From NCBI GenBank assembly GCA_965226865.1, contig CBDDEH010000004.1:496001-560000 (forward strand): DNA of 64,000 nucleotides, given 5' to 3'. Shown here piece by piece: positions 6,772 to 15,439 of this stretch. A model generated the notes under the pieces. The model had not been told where the DNA came from. It was given only the letters and a program-made list of their open reading frames with translations, and made no database searches. A program made the translations under genes and the position numbers. The stretch is from CBDDEH01 sp965226865. Its GTDB lineage: Bacteria; Chloroflexota; Dehalococcoidia; Lucifugimonadales; JAGWBF01. Within the stretch, counting starts at the first letter, position 1. The number at the start of each line of letters is the position of its first letter.

Positions 6772-8832
6772 ATGTCCCCTCTTGCCATAGCCGCCATCAT
6801 CGGCGGAGTCGCCCTCGCTTTTGCCGGTCTGCTGGCCGCGCAAGTTTTGAGGGCCGATGAAGGTAACGCCCGGATGAAGTCGATAGCCGAGGCGATCAGA
6901 GAAGGCTCCAACGCTTTTTTAAGTAGAGAATACATGGTCCTGGCGCCCTTCGTAGTCATAGTAGCCGTTGGCCTTTGGCTGTTGATCGACAAATACACCT
7001 TCGAAACCTGGGTGCCACGTACCGCCATATCATATCTGGTTGGAACGATATCCTCGGCAACAGCGGGATACATCGGTATGAGCATTGCTGTACGGGCTAA
7101 CGTTCGCACTTCCGCCGCTGCAATGCGTGGCCTGAACACGGCCCTGAGGATAGCCTTTTCCAGTGGCGCCGTTATGGGTATGACCGTTGTGGGCATAGGT
7201 CTTTTGGGTGTAACCGTTCTTTATGTAATATTCCAGAACATATCGTACGTTGTCGGGTTCGGTTTTGGAGCTTCTTCAATCGCCCTGTTTGCGAGGGTTG
7301 GCGGCGGAATATTTACCAAAGCCGCCGATGTCGGCTCGGACCTGGTGGGTAAGGTCGAGGCTGGCATCCCGGAGGATGACCCCAGGAACCCCGGGGTCAT
7401 CGCTGACAATGTAGGCGACAACGTTGGGGACGTTGCCGGTATGGGGGCAGACCTCTTCGAGTCTTACGTCGGGTCCATTATTGCGGCGATAGCCCTTGCA
7501 ACCGCTGCAGCCGCCTCTTCAGGGTGGGACAGCGACGTGGCCTTGCTGCCCTTGCTAATAGCTGGGGCTGGCATCGTTGCGTCGATCTTGGGGACTTTTC
7601 TCGTGCGTAGTGGGGAGCGAGCTGGCTTTAGCGAGCTCTTGTGGGCGCTCCGAAGAGGCATATTCGCCTCTGCGATACTGGTTGCCCTGTTCGCTCTCGG
7701 GTCTGTGATCTGGCTCGATAACCTCGATGGCAAAATAGGTCCTGACGTCAGCGCCTTCGACATGTTCTGGGCCATAATCGCGGGTCTGGGTGCAGGTGTG
7801 ATCATTGGCGTGATAACAGAGTATTACACCTCCTACGAATATGGTCCGACCAAGGGAGTGGCCGAAGCCGCCCAGACAGGGGCGGCAACCACGATGATCA
7901 GCGGCATCGCCCTCGGTATGCAAAGCACAGTGGTTCCGGTGTTGATTATCGGTGGGGCCGTTTTAGCAGCCTTCGAGCTGGCAGAGTTCTACGGCGTGGC
8001 GCTGGCTGGCGTGGGTATGCTGTCGACCCTTGGAATCACCCTCGCAACAGATGCCTATGGGCCGGTAGCCGACAACGCGGGCGGAATCTCCGAGCAGGCT
8101 CATCTGTCGCCCGAGGTGCGCCAGCGTACCGATGCGCTGGACGCTCTTGGCAATACGACGGCTGCTACCGGAAAAGGTTTCGCCATAGGTTCCGCCGCGC
8201 TTACCGCACTGGCCCTGCTGGCCGCTTACGGCCAGGCTGCGAACCTTGGTGGGAATATAAACCTGCTCAACCATACGACCCTCGTCGGGTTATTGATCGG
8301 CGGAATGTTGCCCTTCTTCTTCTCCGCCATGACCATGCGGGCCGTCGGCAGAGCGGCTTTTTCCATCGTGAACGAGGTCAGGCGCCAGTTCCGTGAAATA
8401 CCTGGAATTATGGAGGGCACAGGCCGACCGGACTACGCCCGTTGCGTCGCGATAAGCACAACCGGAGCGCTCAGGGAGATGGTACTCCCTGGCTTGATGG
8501 CCGTTACGGCCCCAATAGCGATTGGCTTTGTACTCGGCACTGAGGCGCTTGGAGGCCTTTTGATTGGCGCCGTGGCGTCCGGTATGGTACTGGCCATTAC
8601 CATGGCCAACGCTGGAGGAGCCTGGGACAACGCGAAGAAGTACATCGAGGTGGGGCATTATGGAGGCAAGGGGTCCGACCCCCACAAGGCCGCCGTCGAA
8701 GGCGACGTTGTTGGAGACCCCTTCAAGGACACCTCCGGGCCGTCGCTGAACATCCTACTCAAGCTGATGGCCATAGTGGCTCTGGTGTTCGCGCCGGTAT
8801 TCTTGAAGGTGACCCCGCTCATAGGCTCTTAG
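6772..8832 (+). CDS. hppA: Membrane-bound ion-pumping pyrophosphatase (K+-type)
   Basis: Hydrolyses pyrophosphate and pumps H+ or Na+ across the membrane; 686 residues with about 16 hydrophobic spans. Catalytic loops are clear: ADVGSDLVGKVEAGIPEDDP, NVGDNVGDVAGMGADLFES and TDAYGPVADNAGG. The GNTTAATGK motif (residues 460-468) has Ala where K+-independent enzymes carry Lys (GNTTK), which is the established mark of K+-stimulated enzymes. Whether it moves H+ or Na+ cannot be settled by eye. It has its own promoter and ribosome site (GGAG), and tRNA genes follow. Confidence 0.95.
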   Translation: MSPLAIAAIIGGVALAFAGLLAAQVLRADEGNARMKSIAEAIREGSNAFLSREYMVLAPFVVIVAVGLWLLIDKYTFETWVPRTAISYLVGTISSATAGYIGMSIAVRANVRTSAAAMRGLNTALRIAFSSGAVMGMTVVGIGLLGVTVLYVIFQNISYVVGFGFGASSIALFARVGGGIFTKAADVGSDLVGKVEAGIPEDDPRNPGVIADNVGDNVGDVAGMGADLFESYVGSIIAAIALATAAAASSGWDSDVALLPLLIAGAGIVASILGTFLVRSGERAGFSELLWALRRGIFASAILVALFALGSVIWLDNLDGKIGPDVSAFDMFWAIIAGLGAGVIIGVITEYYTSYEYGPTKGVAEAAQTGAATTMISGIALGMQSTVVPVLIIGGAVLAAFELAEFYGVALAGVGMLSTLGITLATDAYGPVADNAGGISEQAHLSPEVRQRTDALDALGNTTAATGKGFAIGSAALTALALLAAYGQAANLGGNINLLNHTTLVGLLIGGMLPFFFSAMTMRAVGRAAFSIVNEVRRQFREIPGIMEGTGRPDYARCVAISTTGALREMVLPGLMAVTAPIAIGFVLGTEALGGLLIGAVASGMVLAITMANAGGAWDNAKKYIEVGHYGGKGSDPHKAAVEGDVVGDPFKDTSGPSLNILLKLMAIVALVFAPVFLKVTPLIGS

Positions 8833-8833
8833 G

Positions 8834-8863
8834 TTGGTAGGCTGAAACCTTCTCGCTTATAAT
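8834..8863 (+). promoter_or_regulatory. tRNA promoter
   Basis: TTGGTA (8834-8839), an 18-base spacer and a perfect TATAAT (8858-8863) end 10 bases ahead of the tRNA-Gly 5' end, the expected distance for a tRNA transcription start. Confidence 0.65.
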
Positions 8864-8873
8864 AACTTTGAGA

Positions 8874-8945
8874 GCGGGTGTAGCTCAGTGGTAGAGCGCT
8901 AGCCTTCCAAGCTAGCTGTCGTGGGTTCGATCCCCATCGCCCGCT
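8874..8945 (+). tRNA. tRNA-Gly (TCC)
   Basis: Complete cloverleaf: acceptor GCGGGTG pairs with CGCCCGC (one G-U), D-arm GCTC...GAGC, anticodon stem CTAGC/GCTAG with loop CTTCCAA giving TCC, and T-arm GTGGG TTCGATC CCCAT. CCA is encoded at 8946-8948. Confidence 0.97.
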
Positions 8946-8990
8946 CCAGTTTTCGTATTGCGCTGAACCCGGACCCTATCCGATTTTGCC

Positions 8991-9019
8991 TTGATAATCC
9001 GTAGGGCGCTGACTATACT
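8991..9019 (+). promoter_or_regulatory. tRNA-Phe promoter
   Basis: TTGATA (8991-8996), a 17-base spacer and TATACT (9014-9019) form a strong sigma-70-type promoter about 46 bases ahead of tRNA-Phe, leaving a short 5' leader for processing. Confidence 0.6.
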
Positions 9020-9065
9020 GAGGCTAGGCGAGCCCCATTTGATTTTCCGATGGGAAACGGACTTC

Positions 9066-9137
9066 GCCGAGGTAGCTCAGGGGTAGAGCAGTGGACTGAA
9101 AATCCACGTGTCGTCGGTTCGATTCCGACCCTCGGCA
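9066..9137 (+). tRNA. tRNA-Phe (GAA)
   Basis: Acceptor GCCGAGG/CCTCGGC, anticodon stem GTGGA/TCCAC with loop CTGAAAA giving GAA. CCA is encoded at 9138-9140. Confidence 0.97.
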
Positions 9138-9169
9138 CCATCAAAAGCGGGGTCTGGCGCCGGCGCCGA

Positions 9170-9241
9170 GCGGAAGTGGCTCAGTGGTAGAGCATCTCCT
9201 TGCCAAGGAGAAGGCCGCGGGTTCGAATCCCGTCTTCCGCT
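9170..9241 (+). tRNA. tRNA-Gly (GCC)
   Basis: Acceptor GCGGAAG/CTTCCGC, anticodon stem TCTCC/GGAGA with loop TTGCCAA giving GCC, T-arm GCGGG TTCGAAT CCCGT. CCA is encoded at 9242-9244. A truncated ATPase gene begins about 50 bases downstream. Confidence 0.97.
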
Positions 9242-9294
9242 CCATTCTTTTTCACCATTTTCGTCGTGGGATTTGGTATTTACCAAAGCCTCTT

Positions 9295-9546
9295 ATGCCA
9301 TTAGATATGACCATAAAAAACTACAGATGTTTTTCGGATTCTGATCCCGTTCCGATTTCGATCAGGGACGGCTTCACTGCATTCGTGGGAGTTAACAATT
9401 CAGGGAAATCTTCCTTGCTGAAGTTCTTTTACGAGCTCCGTGATCTCTTTCTCCATCTCTCTAAACACGAAAATCTTGCAGTTGCTTCAAACGGAGGCTT
9501 CAACAGTTTTGGTAGAGCCGATTCGGTTGCGGACGAGAGAGGGTGA
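9295..9546 (+). pseudogene. Truncated AAA-family ATPase, N-terminal piece
   Basis: From ATG 9295 (or 9307) the frame reads MTIKNYRCFSDSD, then GFTAFVGVNNSGKSSLLKFF, the N-terminal strand and Walker A of SMC/OLD-like AAA ATPases (AAA_15-type), and stops after about 83 codons. Walker B and everything else are missing, and the neighbouring SDR gene ends four bases on. Relatives of such ATPases occur in phage-defence modules, but this stump cannot be placed. Location beside a tRNA cluster suggests a leftover of an integrated element (inference). Confidence 0.6.
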
Positions 9547-9550
9547 GCTT

Positions 9551-10483
9551 CTAGTGATAATGGCGCTGAAGCTCAGAAGTATATCGGAGACCTAGAATAG
9601 TCGAGTGCTGTCTTACCCAGTCGCTTAGTCGAGTATGTCCTGTGACCGGACCTTGCGAAATCAGGAGCTCCGACATCAGCCCCTCCACCTCATCACGAGT
9701 TACTACCACATCGTTCACCAGGTAACCCACCAACCTTGAAAGGACCAGCGCCAGGCCGGGCCTCACGTGAAGGACCCTGGCCCTGCTTCTGACCCTGCTT
9801 CTGATCATATTCACCAGCGCATCGTAAGCGTAGACCTCGGGCCCGACCCCATCCATGACCAGATTTTCCTTTTCGCTAGCGGCATTCACAGCTATATCAG
9901 CTACATCTTCTACGTAGACGGGCTGGAGACGGTAGCCACCCGAGCCGAACACTACAAACACAGGAGACCTACGAAGCAGCCAAGCTATGTTGTTTATCAG
10001 GACATCTTCCGTGCCGAAGATAACCGACGGACGGATGATCGCGTACGACAAGCCAGACCCAATAATCGCTTCCTCCAAGACCCCTTTACCCCTAAAGTAA
10101 GGAAGAGATGAATCGACCGAGGCATTGGTGACACTGATGTGCACAATTCGGGCCACACCCGCCTGTTTTGCAGCTTCAATGAGGACCCTGGTGTTCTCGA
10201 CAGCCCTGTCGAAGGTGGTGCTTCCATGAGGAAAACGCACCCAATAGGTGTTGTAGAGGGTGGTGGCTCCGTGCAGGCTCTGAGCCATGGCTTCCGGGTT
10301 ATCGAAGTCGAATGGAGCGACCTCGACCTGCTGTCCAAAGGGGTTGGGACGCTGAGGATGTCCTGTGAGGGTCCTGACCCTTTCCCCCATGGAGAGAAGG
10401 CGCATCGTGATGTACCTGCCCGTAAACCCATAGGCCCCGGTGACCACGTTCAGCTCGGGTGATCTAGCCCCTCCGGTGGACAC
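9551..10483 (-). CDS. Atypical SDR / NmrA-like NAD(P)-binding protein
   Basis: A 310-residue Rossmann protein. The dinucleotide loop TGAYGFTGRYI lies near the N-terminus, then IVHISVTNAS, YFRGKGVLEEAI (the Y...K region, displaced from the classical YxxxK) and SYAIIRPSVIFG are typical of complex-I-associated or NmrA-like atypical SDRs. Such proteins act on isoprenoid or quinone-type lipids, or as redox sensors. It is the last gene of a three-gene minus-strand cluster with a UbiA-like protein (11-base gap) and a UbiE-like methyltransferase, which hints at prenyl-lipid metabolism (inference). Confidence 0.8.
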   Translation of the reverse strand: MSTGGARSPELNVVTGAYGFTGRYITMRLLSMGERVRTLTGHPQRPNPFGQQVEVAPFDFDNPEAMAQSLHGATTLYNTYWVRFPHGSTTFDRAVENTRVLIEAAKQAGVARIVHISVTNASVDSSLPYFRGKGVLEEAIIGSGLSYAIIRPSVIFGTEDVLINNIAWLLRRSPVFVVFGSGGYRLQPVYVEDVADIAVNAASEKENLVMDGVGPEVYAYDALVNMIRSRVRSRARVLHVRPGLALVLSRLVGYLVNDVVVTRDEVEGLMSELLISQGPVTGHTRLSDWVRQHSTILGLRYTSELQRHYH

Positions 10484-10494
10484 AGCACATCCGC

Positions 10495-11226
10495 CTATAG
10501 CCGGAACGCCAGGGCGCTCACAGCAAATAGTATGATAGCGACGCTCAAGGTGCGAAGAGCACGCTCGGGCACCAGGAGCAACGTGGAGCGGTCCAAGTCC
10601 ATGGTACTACCATCCACCATCACCATTGTGCCCTGGACGCTAATGGTCTTCCTCCGGATGTAACGGGCCTGGGTGCTGAGAACCCTCTGGGCATAGCTGA
10701 GAGTGAAGCAGGCAAGGGCCAGCAAGACCACCACCGAGTTTAGACTGGTGGAATTTATCCAGTAGGAGGTAAGGGCTGGGAAGGCTCCCCAGGAAAAGGC
10801 AAACCAGAAATCAGAGTGGAACCTGTTGTGCCAGAGGCCAAGGTTGTAAGCAACAGTAATGAAGCCTCCGAAGGCTACAAAGGGGAATATCCAGACAGTG
10901 ACAACAAGCCCAGCCACCACACCCAGGGTCACAGCCGTCCCCAGAGAGACAACCGCCATCCAGCCCAGGACCAGAGAAGGTATCTTGGTCCCCAGCGGGC
11001 GGCCGTTCAGCTCATCAAAGGCATGGGCTCCAATGCCCACCGCCAGGAAAAAGGCTACAAGGGTCACTATTAACCTGTCTGGATGGAAGTTTTGGGCCAA
11101 CGCAGCCCCGATGACAACGTAGCTCAGATGCCAGAGGGTGTAAGGAAAGTGAAACAGGTTCAGGTAGTCTTTCCAGCCAGCGGTGGCTTCCACCGAGTAA
11201 AAAGCAGGTGTTGTGGCTGTGCTCAT
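10495..11226 (-). CDS. UbiA-like integral membrane protein
   Basis: A 243-residue membrane protein with about seven hydrophobic spans. The segment AHAFDELNGRPLGTKIP sits where UbiA prenyltransferases have the NDxxDxxxD prenyl-diphosphate motif; here it is degenerate, with only D, E and N. The second Asp-rich motif is not recognisable. It may be a diverged prenyltransferase of quinone or lipid synthesis, or a non-catalytic relative. The start ATG 11226 is 19 bases downstream of the methyltransferase stop, so one transcript is likely. Confidence 0.6.
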   Translation of the reverse strand: MSTATTPAFYSVEATAGWKDYLNLFHFPYTLWHLSYVVIGAALAQNFHPDRLIVTLVAFFLAVGIGAHAFDELNGRPLGTKIPSLVLGWMAVVSLGTAVTLGVVAGLVVTVWIFPFVAFGGFITVAYNLGLWHNRFHSDFWFAFSWGAFPALTSYWINSTSLNSVVVLLALACFTLSYAQRVLSTQARYIRRKTISVQGTMVMVDGSTMDLDRSTLLLVPERALRTLSVAIILFAVSALAFRL

Positions 11227-11245
11227 GAGCTGTGCCCCTCTCTCC

Positions 11246-12025
11246 TTAGCTTTTTCTTCCCCACATCACCACAGCTCCCCCGAGGGACAACCTATGTACT
11301 TTGGCGTCATGGATGCCCAAGGAGTCCCACAGCTCCCTGATCTGTTCCAGGTCATAGGTGCGGTAAAACCGGCTTATACTTGGCCCCAGAAAGGCGCCCA
11401 CCTCCCTCCATCCCCTGGAAACAGGTGATGCTAGGTGGGGAAGCACCCCCCTGGTGTAGATATACCAAAGACCTCTTAGTAGCAGGTTCGGTGGGACCCC
11501 AAACTCCAGCGACACCAACGTTCCTCCAGGTCTCAGCACCCTTACGACCTCTCTCAGGGTTGACTTGGGGTCCTGTACATATCTGAGAAGATAGGTGAAG
11601 CACACCGCATCAAAGCAATCCCGTGGGAAAGGCAGGCCCTCTGCCCTCCCTCGAATCAGGTCCACTTTGGTTGTACGCCCTGCACGATGGACGGTACGTT
11701 GGCATTGCTCTAGCATCCCCACGCTAAGGTCGACTCCTACCACCCGGCTTCCATACCTGCGGGTCAGCTCCATAGCTACGGGACCGGTGCCCGTACACAG
11801 GTCCATCACCATATCCCCCGGGCCCACATCCAGATGAGACACAAGGTGATGCCTCCACCTCCGAATCTGAAAGAAAGAGAATAGCTCTGACCAAAGGTCA
11901 TATCGATTAGCAATGCCATCAAAGAGTCGCCCGGCGTGTACGTTCTTGTGGTAGTCCATGGTGGGCCTTAGTCTAGCAAAGTTATTCCCGGAATTCTCCA
12001 TATCAAGCTGCCTGGATCCAAGCAC
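11246..12025 (-). CDS. UbiE/MenG-like SAM-dependent methyltransferase
   Basis: Class I methyltransferase. VMDLCTGTGPVAMEL is the SAM-binding motif I, FDGIANRYDLWSELFS is the UbiE-type N-terminal signature, FDAVCFTYLLRYVQDP and LREVVRVLRPGGTLVSLEFG are motifs II-III. UbiE/MenG enzymes methylate demethylmenaquinone or ubiquinone precursors; the substrate here is unproven. GTG 12025 is the longest start; ATG 12001 or ATG 11959 (MDYHKN) are alternatives. It is the first gene of the cluster with the UbiA-like and SDR genes. Confidence 0.85.
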   Translation of the reverse strand: MLGSRQLDMENSGNNFARLRPTMDYHKNVHAGRLFDGIANRYDLWSELFSFFQIRRWRHHLVSHLDVGPGDMVMDLCTGTGPVAMELTRRYGSRVVGVDLSVGMLEQCQRTVHRAGRTTKVDLIRGRAEGLPFPRDCFDAVCFTYLLRYVQDPKSTLREVVRVLRPGGTLVSLEFGVPPNLLLRGLWYIYTRGVLPHLASPVSRGWREVGAFLGPSISRFYRTYDLEQIRELWDSLGIHDAKVHRLSLGGAVVMWGRKS

Positions 12026-12120
12026 CTCACCATGTTTCGACGAGAGCCATAGTGATAGAAAGTAGCGACGTTGCTAGTTTGCCAGAGCGGAGGTTGGTAA
12101 ACATGGCCTCTAGGTGGCGA

Positions 12121-13683
12121 CTAGCCTGAGCCGTCTACACCGGAGGCGATCAGGGGCGGCGATTCTTTGGGGGTACTTGTTTGGGCAAGCTCTGGGATGC
12201 GCTCAGCTCGGGAGAGGAGTTCCGCATAAGGGCCGAGCAGCCGTTCGAACTCCTGGTGATAGAATTCCGGCAACGTCTCTGATCGGCCTTCATGAAAAGC
12301 CAGGAACTGAGGGTCTGTAGCCAGCCTACGCTGGACATTCCGGAACGCGCCTATCGCCTCTTTTGCCCGAAGGTTTCTCACAAAGTAGTACAGCCGGAGA
12401 CTCTGACTGGGTGTCCCTCGGAGACGCCGCCACAGCATCCCCCGACTTGAGAGATGTGTCTGCATCTCCACGAGCTTTCCGTAGTAAGTTATTGGGTCGT
12501 AGTTTTTCAGCGTGGTTACAAGGTAGGGTAGATAGTAGAAGGAGAAGGGCATCGACTTCAGGATTCGCCCCTCCTCCAAGTACTGGTCGAACAGGGGTGT
12601 TCCCCCGAAGGGGACAGGAATATTGAGAACCGGCCACGCGAAGGGCGTCCTGGTGATGAACTCCTTGGTGAGTTCCACGGGCTCGTCCCCCTCGTCCGTG
12701 TCGAGCCCGAAGAGGAAGTTAACCTGTATGCCCGGCACGTGGGAGTAGAGCATCTCGAGATGTTCTACCACCAGGTTGACTTTGTCGGAACCTTTTTTGA
12801 CGCCGACGCCGGCCTTGTTCGAATAGTCTGACCAGGATTCGATCCCTGGCGCCATATAAAAGCAATTAGTTTCGCTGAGACGCTGGAGTCTAGACCCCCG
12901 CAGCACGGAGAGGGAGGTCTCAACGACGTATGGGTTCCTTTTCCCCTTGGGGATCTGTTCCAGGATATCCATCGTCTGATCGAATTTCACGGCGAAATTG
13001 GGGTCATGAAAGGCTATTTTCACCCCTGGCAGCTCCTTGGACACATACTTGAGGTCTGCCAGCAGATGCTCCGGTTCAAGCACGATATAAGGGTTGTTCC
13101 AGTCGGTGCAGAAATTACACGTGTAAGGGCACCCTATACTGGCCAGCAAGGGGACCATGCTGGCGAAATATTGCCTCTTGCCCCTTGAGAAAGAGGCGGC
13201 CTTGATCTCCGGCAGTCGCTCCTCGACGCTGGGAACGTCCGTAAGGACTCGCCCGGTGGAAAGAATGGATTTGGGCTCGCAGCCGCCGCTAAGGATGTCG
13301 GTTATGAGTTGCTTATCGCAATCGGTTACCACCAGATCGAAGAACCGAAGACAATCGTGGGGAAAGGACTTCGCGTGCGGGCCGCCAAAGACCGTGAGAG
13401 TTTTCTCGCGCTTGTAGAGTTTGGCCAGGGCATAAGCCAAAGCGCTGGACTTGGTAATGGTCCCGATAAACACCACGTCCAGGTCGTTTGGTAGAAGCTT
13501 TTTGGGGTCGCCGTGGCCATAGTAAGTGTCATAGAACACCTGGTGGCCCAACTGCCTGCACCACACGGCGATGGCCTGGGGCATGATGCTGGCATATTGC
13601 TTGGTGGTGAGATAGTGCTCGGTGGATTGTTTCCAGCCAGAGGTGCGCCCGGGAGCTAGTAATTCCAAGATCCCGATTCTCAC
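12121..13683 (-). CDS. B12-binding domain radical SAM protein
   Basis: A 520-residue protein with an N-terminal cobalamin-binding Rossmann domain (VVFIGTITKSSALAYALAK and TVFGGPHAKSFPHDC regions, residues about 70-110), then the radical SAM cluster motif CPYTCNFC (residues about 200) in a TIM-like barrel and a C-terminal extension. Members of this large group do methylations or C-C rearrangements on unknown substrates. A related protein starts at the left window edge. No neighbouring gene fixes its substrate. Confidence 0.88.
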   Translation of the reverse strand: MRIGILELLAPGRTSGWKQSTEHYLTTKQYASIMPQAIAVWCRQLGHQVFYDTYYGHGDPKKLLPNDLDVVFIGTITKSSALAYALAKLYKREKTLTVFGGPHAKSFPHDCLRFFDLVVTDCDKQLITDILSGGCEPKSILSTGRVLTDVPSVEERLPEIKAASFSRGKRQYFASMVPLLASIGCPYTCNFCTDWNNPYIVLEPEHLLADLKYVSKELPGVKIAFHDPNFAVKFDQTMDILEQIPKGKRNPYVVETSLSVLRGSRLQRLSETNCFYMAPGIESWSDYSNKAGVGVKKGSDKVNLVVEHLEMLYSHVPGIQVNFLFGLDTDEGDEPVELTKEFITRTPFAWPVLNIPVPFGGTPLFDQYLEEGRILKSMPFSFYYLPYLVTTLKNYDPITYYGKLVEMQTHLSSRGMLWRRLRGTPSQSLRLYYFVRNLRAKEAIGAFRNVQRRLATDPQFLAFHEGRSETLPEFYHQEFERLLGPYAELLSRAERIPELAQTSTPKESPPLIASGVDGSG

Positions 13684-13896
13684 GCCGGGCCTCTCTTTCT
13701 TTTGCAGCAGGACTCGACTGAGCGATTCGGCAAAGGAGGTATACCCTTGTATGAGGCCTTAACTGGAATTCCCCAAATCAACCGGCCAGTGGCAAGATAC
13801 GCCATCTGATAGGAAGTCTAGAGATGGACGTCCCCCATGTCAACATTTTTCATATGTCTTGGCCGCTGGAACCAATGCGTTCAAACGAGGTTCACA

Positions 13897-14515
13897 TTAA
13901 AGCTGCTTTTTTAGGCGGTCGTAGACTCTTCGAACCCTCTCTAGTTCCCGCTGCAGAGTATCAACCGCTTCAGGTTGCCATTCCAGATTACGGTAACTAT
14001 GATGGGTAACTCTTTTGAATCGTACATTCAGCCCTGGAAGTCGACTTAAAGCATTGACCACTTTTTCGCCCTCAGCAACGATCAAGATGGGATCGACGAC
14101 TTTCAGTTCATCCCAAAAGTCATTGGCCCATTCTGATTCCGGCCAGTTTGGTAGATTCTTCTTAGCCTCTTCAACTTCGTCGCGAACAGGTACAAGGTTG
14201 GTGGCATATGGCCCTTCGTAATAAACCCGCACGCTCTCCTCTGGTGGAGAGGTCGCCTTTCGGGCAAGTCCGCATTTGACTACAAGATCCCAGAACCGCC
14301 TATTTTTACGGTCAGGGAAGTCGCTTCCTGTAGACGGCTGCTGGCCACAAAAACCAGGCGGCTTGTGCCGTCCCAACGCACTGGTAGGTACCAACGCTTT
14401 TTGTCTTTAGAGAGGTTGGCCAACTGAAATTCCAGAGGCTATCACTATGTTGAGCTTTCCGGGCTTCGTAGAGGCTTTGTAGTTTTGGATCCAGGCAAGA
14501 CAAGATATCAGCCAT
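13897..14515 (-). pseudogene. Frameshifted uncharacterised gene
   Basis: Three overlapping minus-strand frames read as one broken protein. From ATG 14515: MADILSCLDPKLQSLYEARK then QHSDSLW. A second frame near 14420-14330 gives EFQLANLSKDKKRWYLPVRW and SRLVFVASSRLQE. The third frame gives FPDRKNRRFWDLVVKCGLAR then PPEESVRVYYEGPYATNLVP and ends at 13897 with VYDRLKKQL. Two single-base shifts would restore about 200 residues. The FWDLVVKCGLA and ILIVAEGEKVVNAL segments faintly recall uracil-DNA glycosylase-like folds, but I do not recognise the family. Confidence 0.5.
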
Positions 14516-14561
14516 GTTCTACCTCCCCAGCTTGTATTGGAACTACGTTGGGATCAGAGGG

Positions 14562-14918
14562 TTATTCCTCCGGGGCGAAGCGAGCGTATATCTGATCGGT
14601 CTTGGCGGCCATGATGAAGTCGTTGCGGTGGATGTTCTTGATCTTGTGTGTCCACCACGTCACCGCCACCTTTCCCCACTCGGTGACCAGCCTGGGATGG
14701 TGGTCCTCCTCCTCTGCGACGGCTCCAACGGCATTAGTGAAATCGAGAGCTTGTTGGAAGTTGGCAAGCCGGTAGGTCCGCTGGAGCTTCGGTATGCCAT
14801 CCTCATCTGTGATGCTCCACTCGGGCACCTGGGGATGGAGTTCGACGATCTCGTCGGGTGTCACGTGGGGTGAATCCCTCCGGCAAGCTACGCACTTCTG
14901 GGCTACTAGCTGAGTCAT
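14562..14918 (-). CDS. Pterin-4a-carbinolamine dehydratase-like protein
   Basis: A 118-residue PCD/DCoH-family protein that dehydrates 4a-hydroxytetrahydropterin. The active-site stretch EEEDHHPRLVTEWGKVAVTWWTH (about residues 68-90) contains the paired His and the downstream W..V...WTH of the family; EWSI...LQRTYRLANFQQALDF is the usual N-terminal part. ATG 14918 is chosen because GGAGG lies five bases upstream. No aromatic amino acid hydroxylase is in the window; in such bacteria the family may act in cofactor recycling or molybdopterin-related chemistry. Confidence 0.9.
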   Translation of the reverse strand: MTQLVAQKCVACRRDSPHVTPDEIVELHPQVPEWSITDEDGIPKLQRTYRLANFQQALDFTNAVGAVAEEEDHHPRLVTEWGKVAVTWWTHKIKNIHRNDFIMAAKTDQIYARFAPEE

Positions 14919-14954
14919 TCCAACCTCCAAGCTGATGACGTCACACTGTGCATG

Positions 14955-15398
14955 TTATGTTAATCGCGATGTCCAGGTTGTGACTTTTTGTGGGGTTATC
15001 TTGATGACTGGATTCATTTCGATGTCCATGTCGAGGTACTGGTTGTATTTTGCCTTTAATAGTTCGATGGCCTTCTGATGCTCTTCACCTTCCGCCAGAA
15101 GCGTGGCAAGGCCTGCTATAAGGACATACCAGAGGCTCTCCCAGTCCTCCTCATAATGGTCCAGAAGCAGGACTACATTGGGATTGGCCTGGATGTTCCG
15201 GACCCGTTTAAGTCGCATTGGAGATTTCCGCTTTGGCTTTGAATCGAGGGCGGAGTAGATATCGTCACCATCGTAAGCAAAGCATATCGGAATGACATGA
15301 GGGGCGCCGTTTGAGTCCGCGGTTGCGAGGCGTGCGACACGTGATTGGTGTAGAAGCGTTTTATCTGGCAAGCTGTCTAGCTTCAGAGCTTCCTCCAC
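14955..15398 (-). CDS. PPOX-class flavin/F420-type oxidoreductase
   Basis: A 147-residue split-barrel protein of the pyridoxamine-phosphate-oxidase class. LLHQSRVARLATADSNGAPH and VIPICFAYDGDDIYSALDSK are the first barrel strands; KSPMRLKRVRNIQANPNVVL with DHYEEDWESLWYVLIAGLA is the cofactor-binding half. The KRKSPMRLKR pattern is typical of the subgroup often annotated as F420-dependent. Substrate is unknown. It lies between the PCD-like gene and a HEAT-repeat gene with short gaps on the same strand. Confidence 0.85.
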   Translation of the reverse strand: MEEALKLDSLPDKTLLHQSRVARLATADSNGAPHVIPICFAYDGDDIYSALDSKPKRKSPMRLKRVRNIQANPNVVLLLDHYEEDWESLWYVLIAGLATLLAEGEEHQKAIELLKAKYNQYLDMDIEMNPVIKITPQKVTTWTSRLT

Positions 15399-15439
15399 TA
15401 ATGAAGTTGGATCGAATGAAGTCCTGGAGGGGACTTCCC

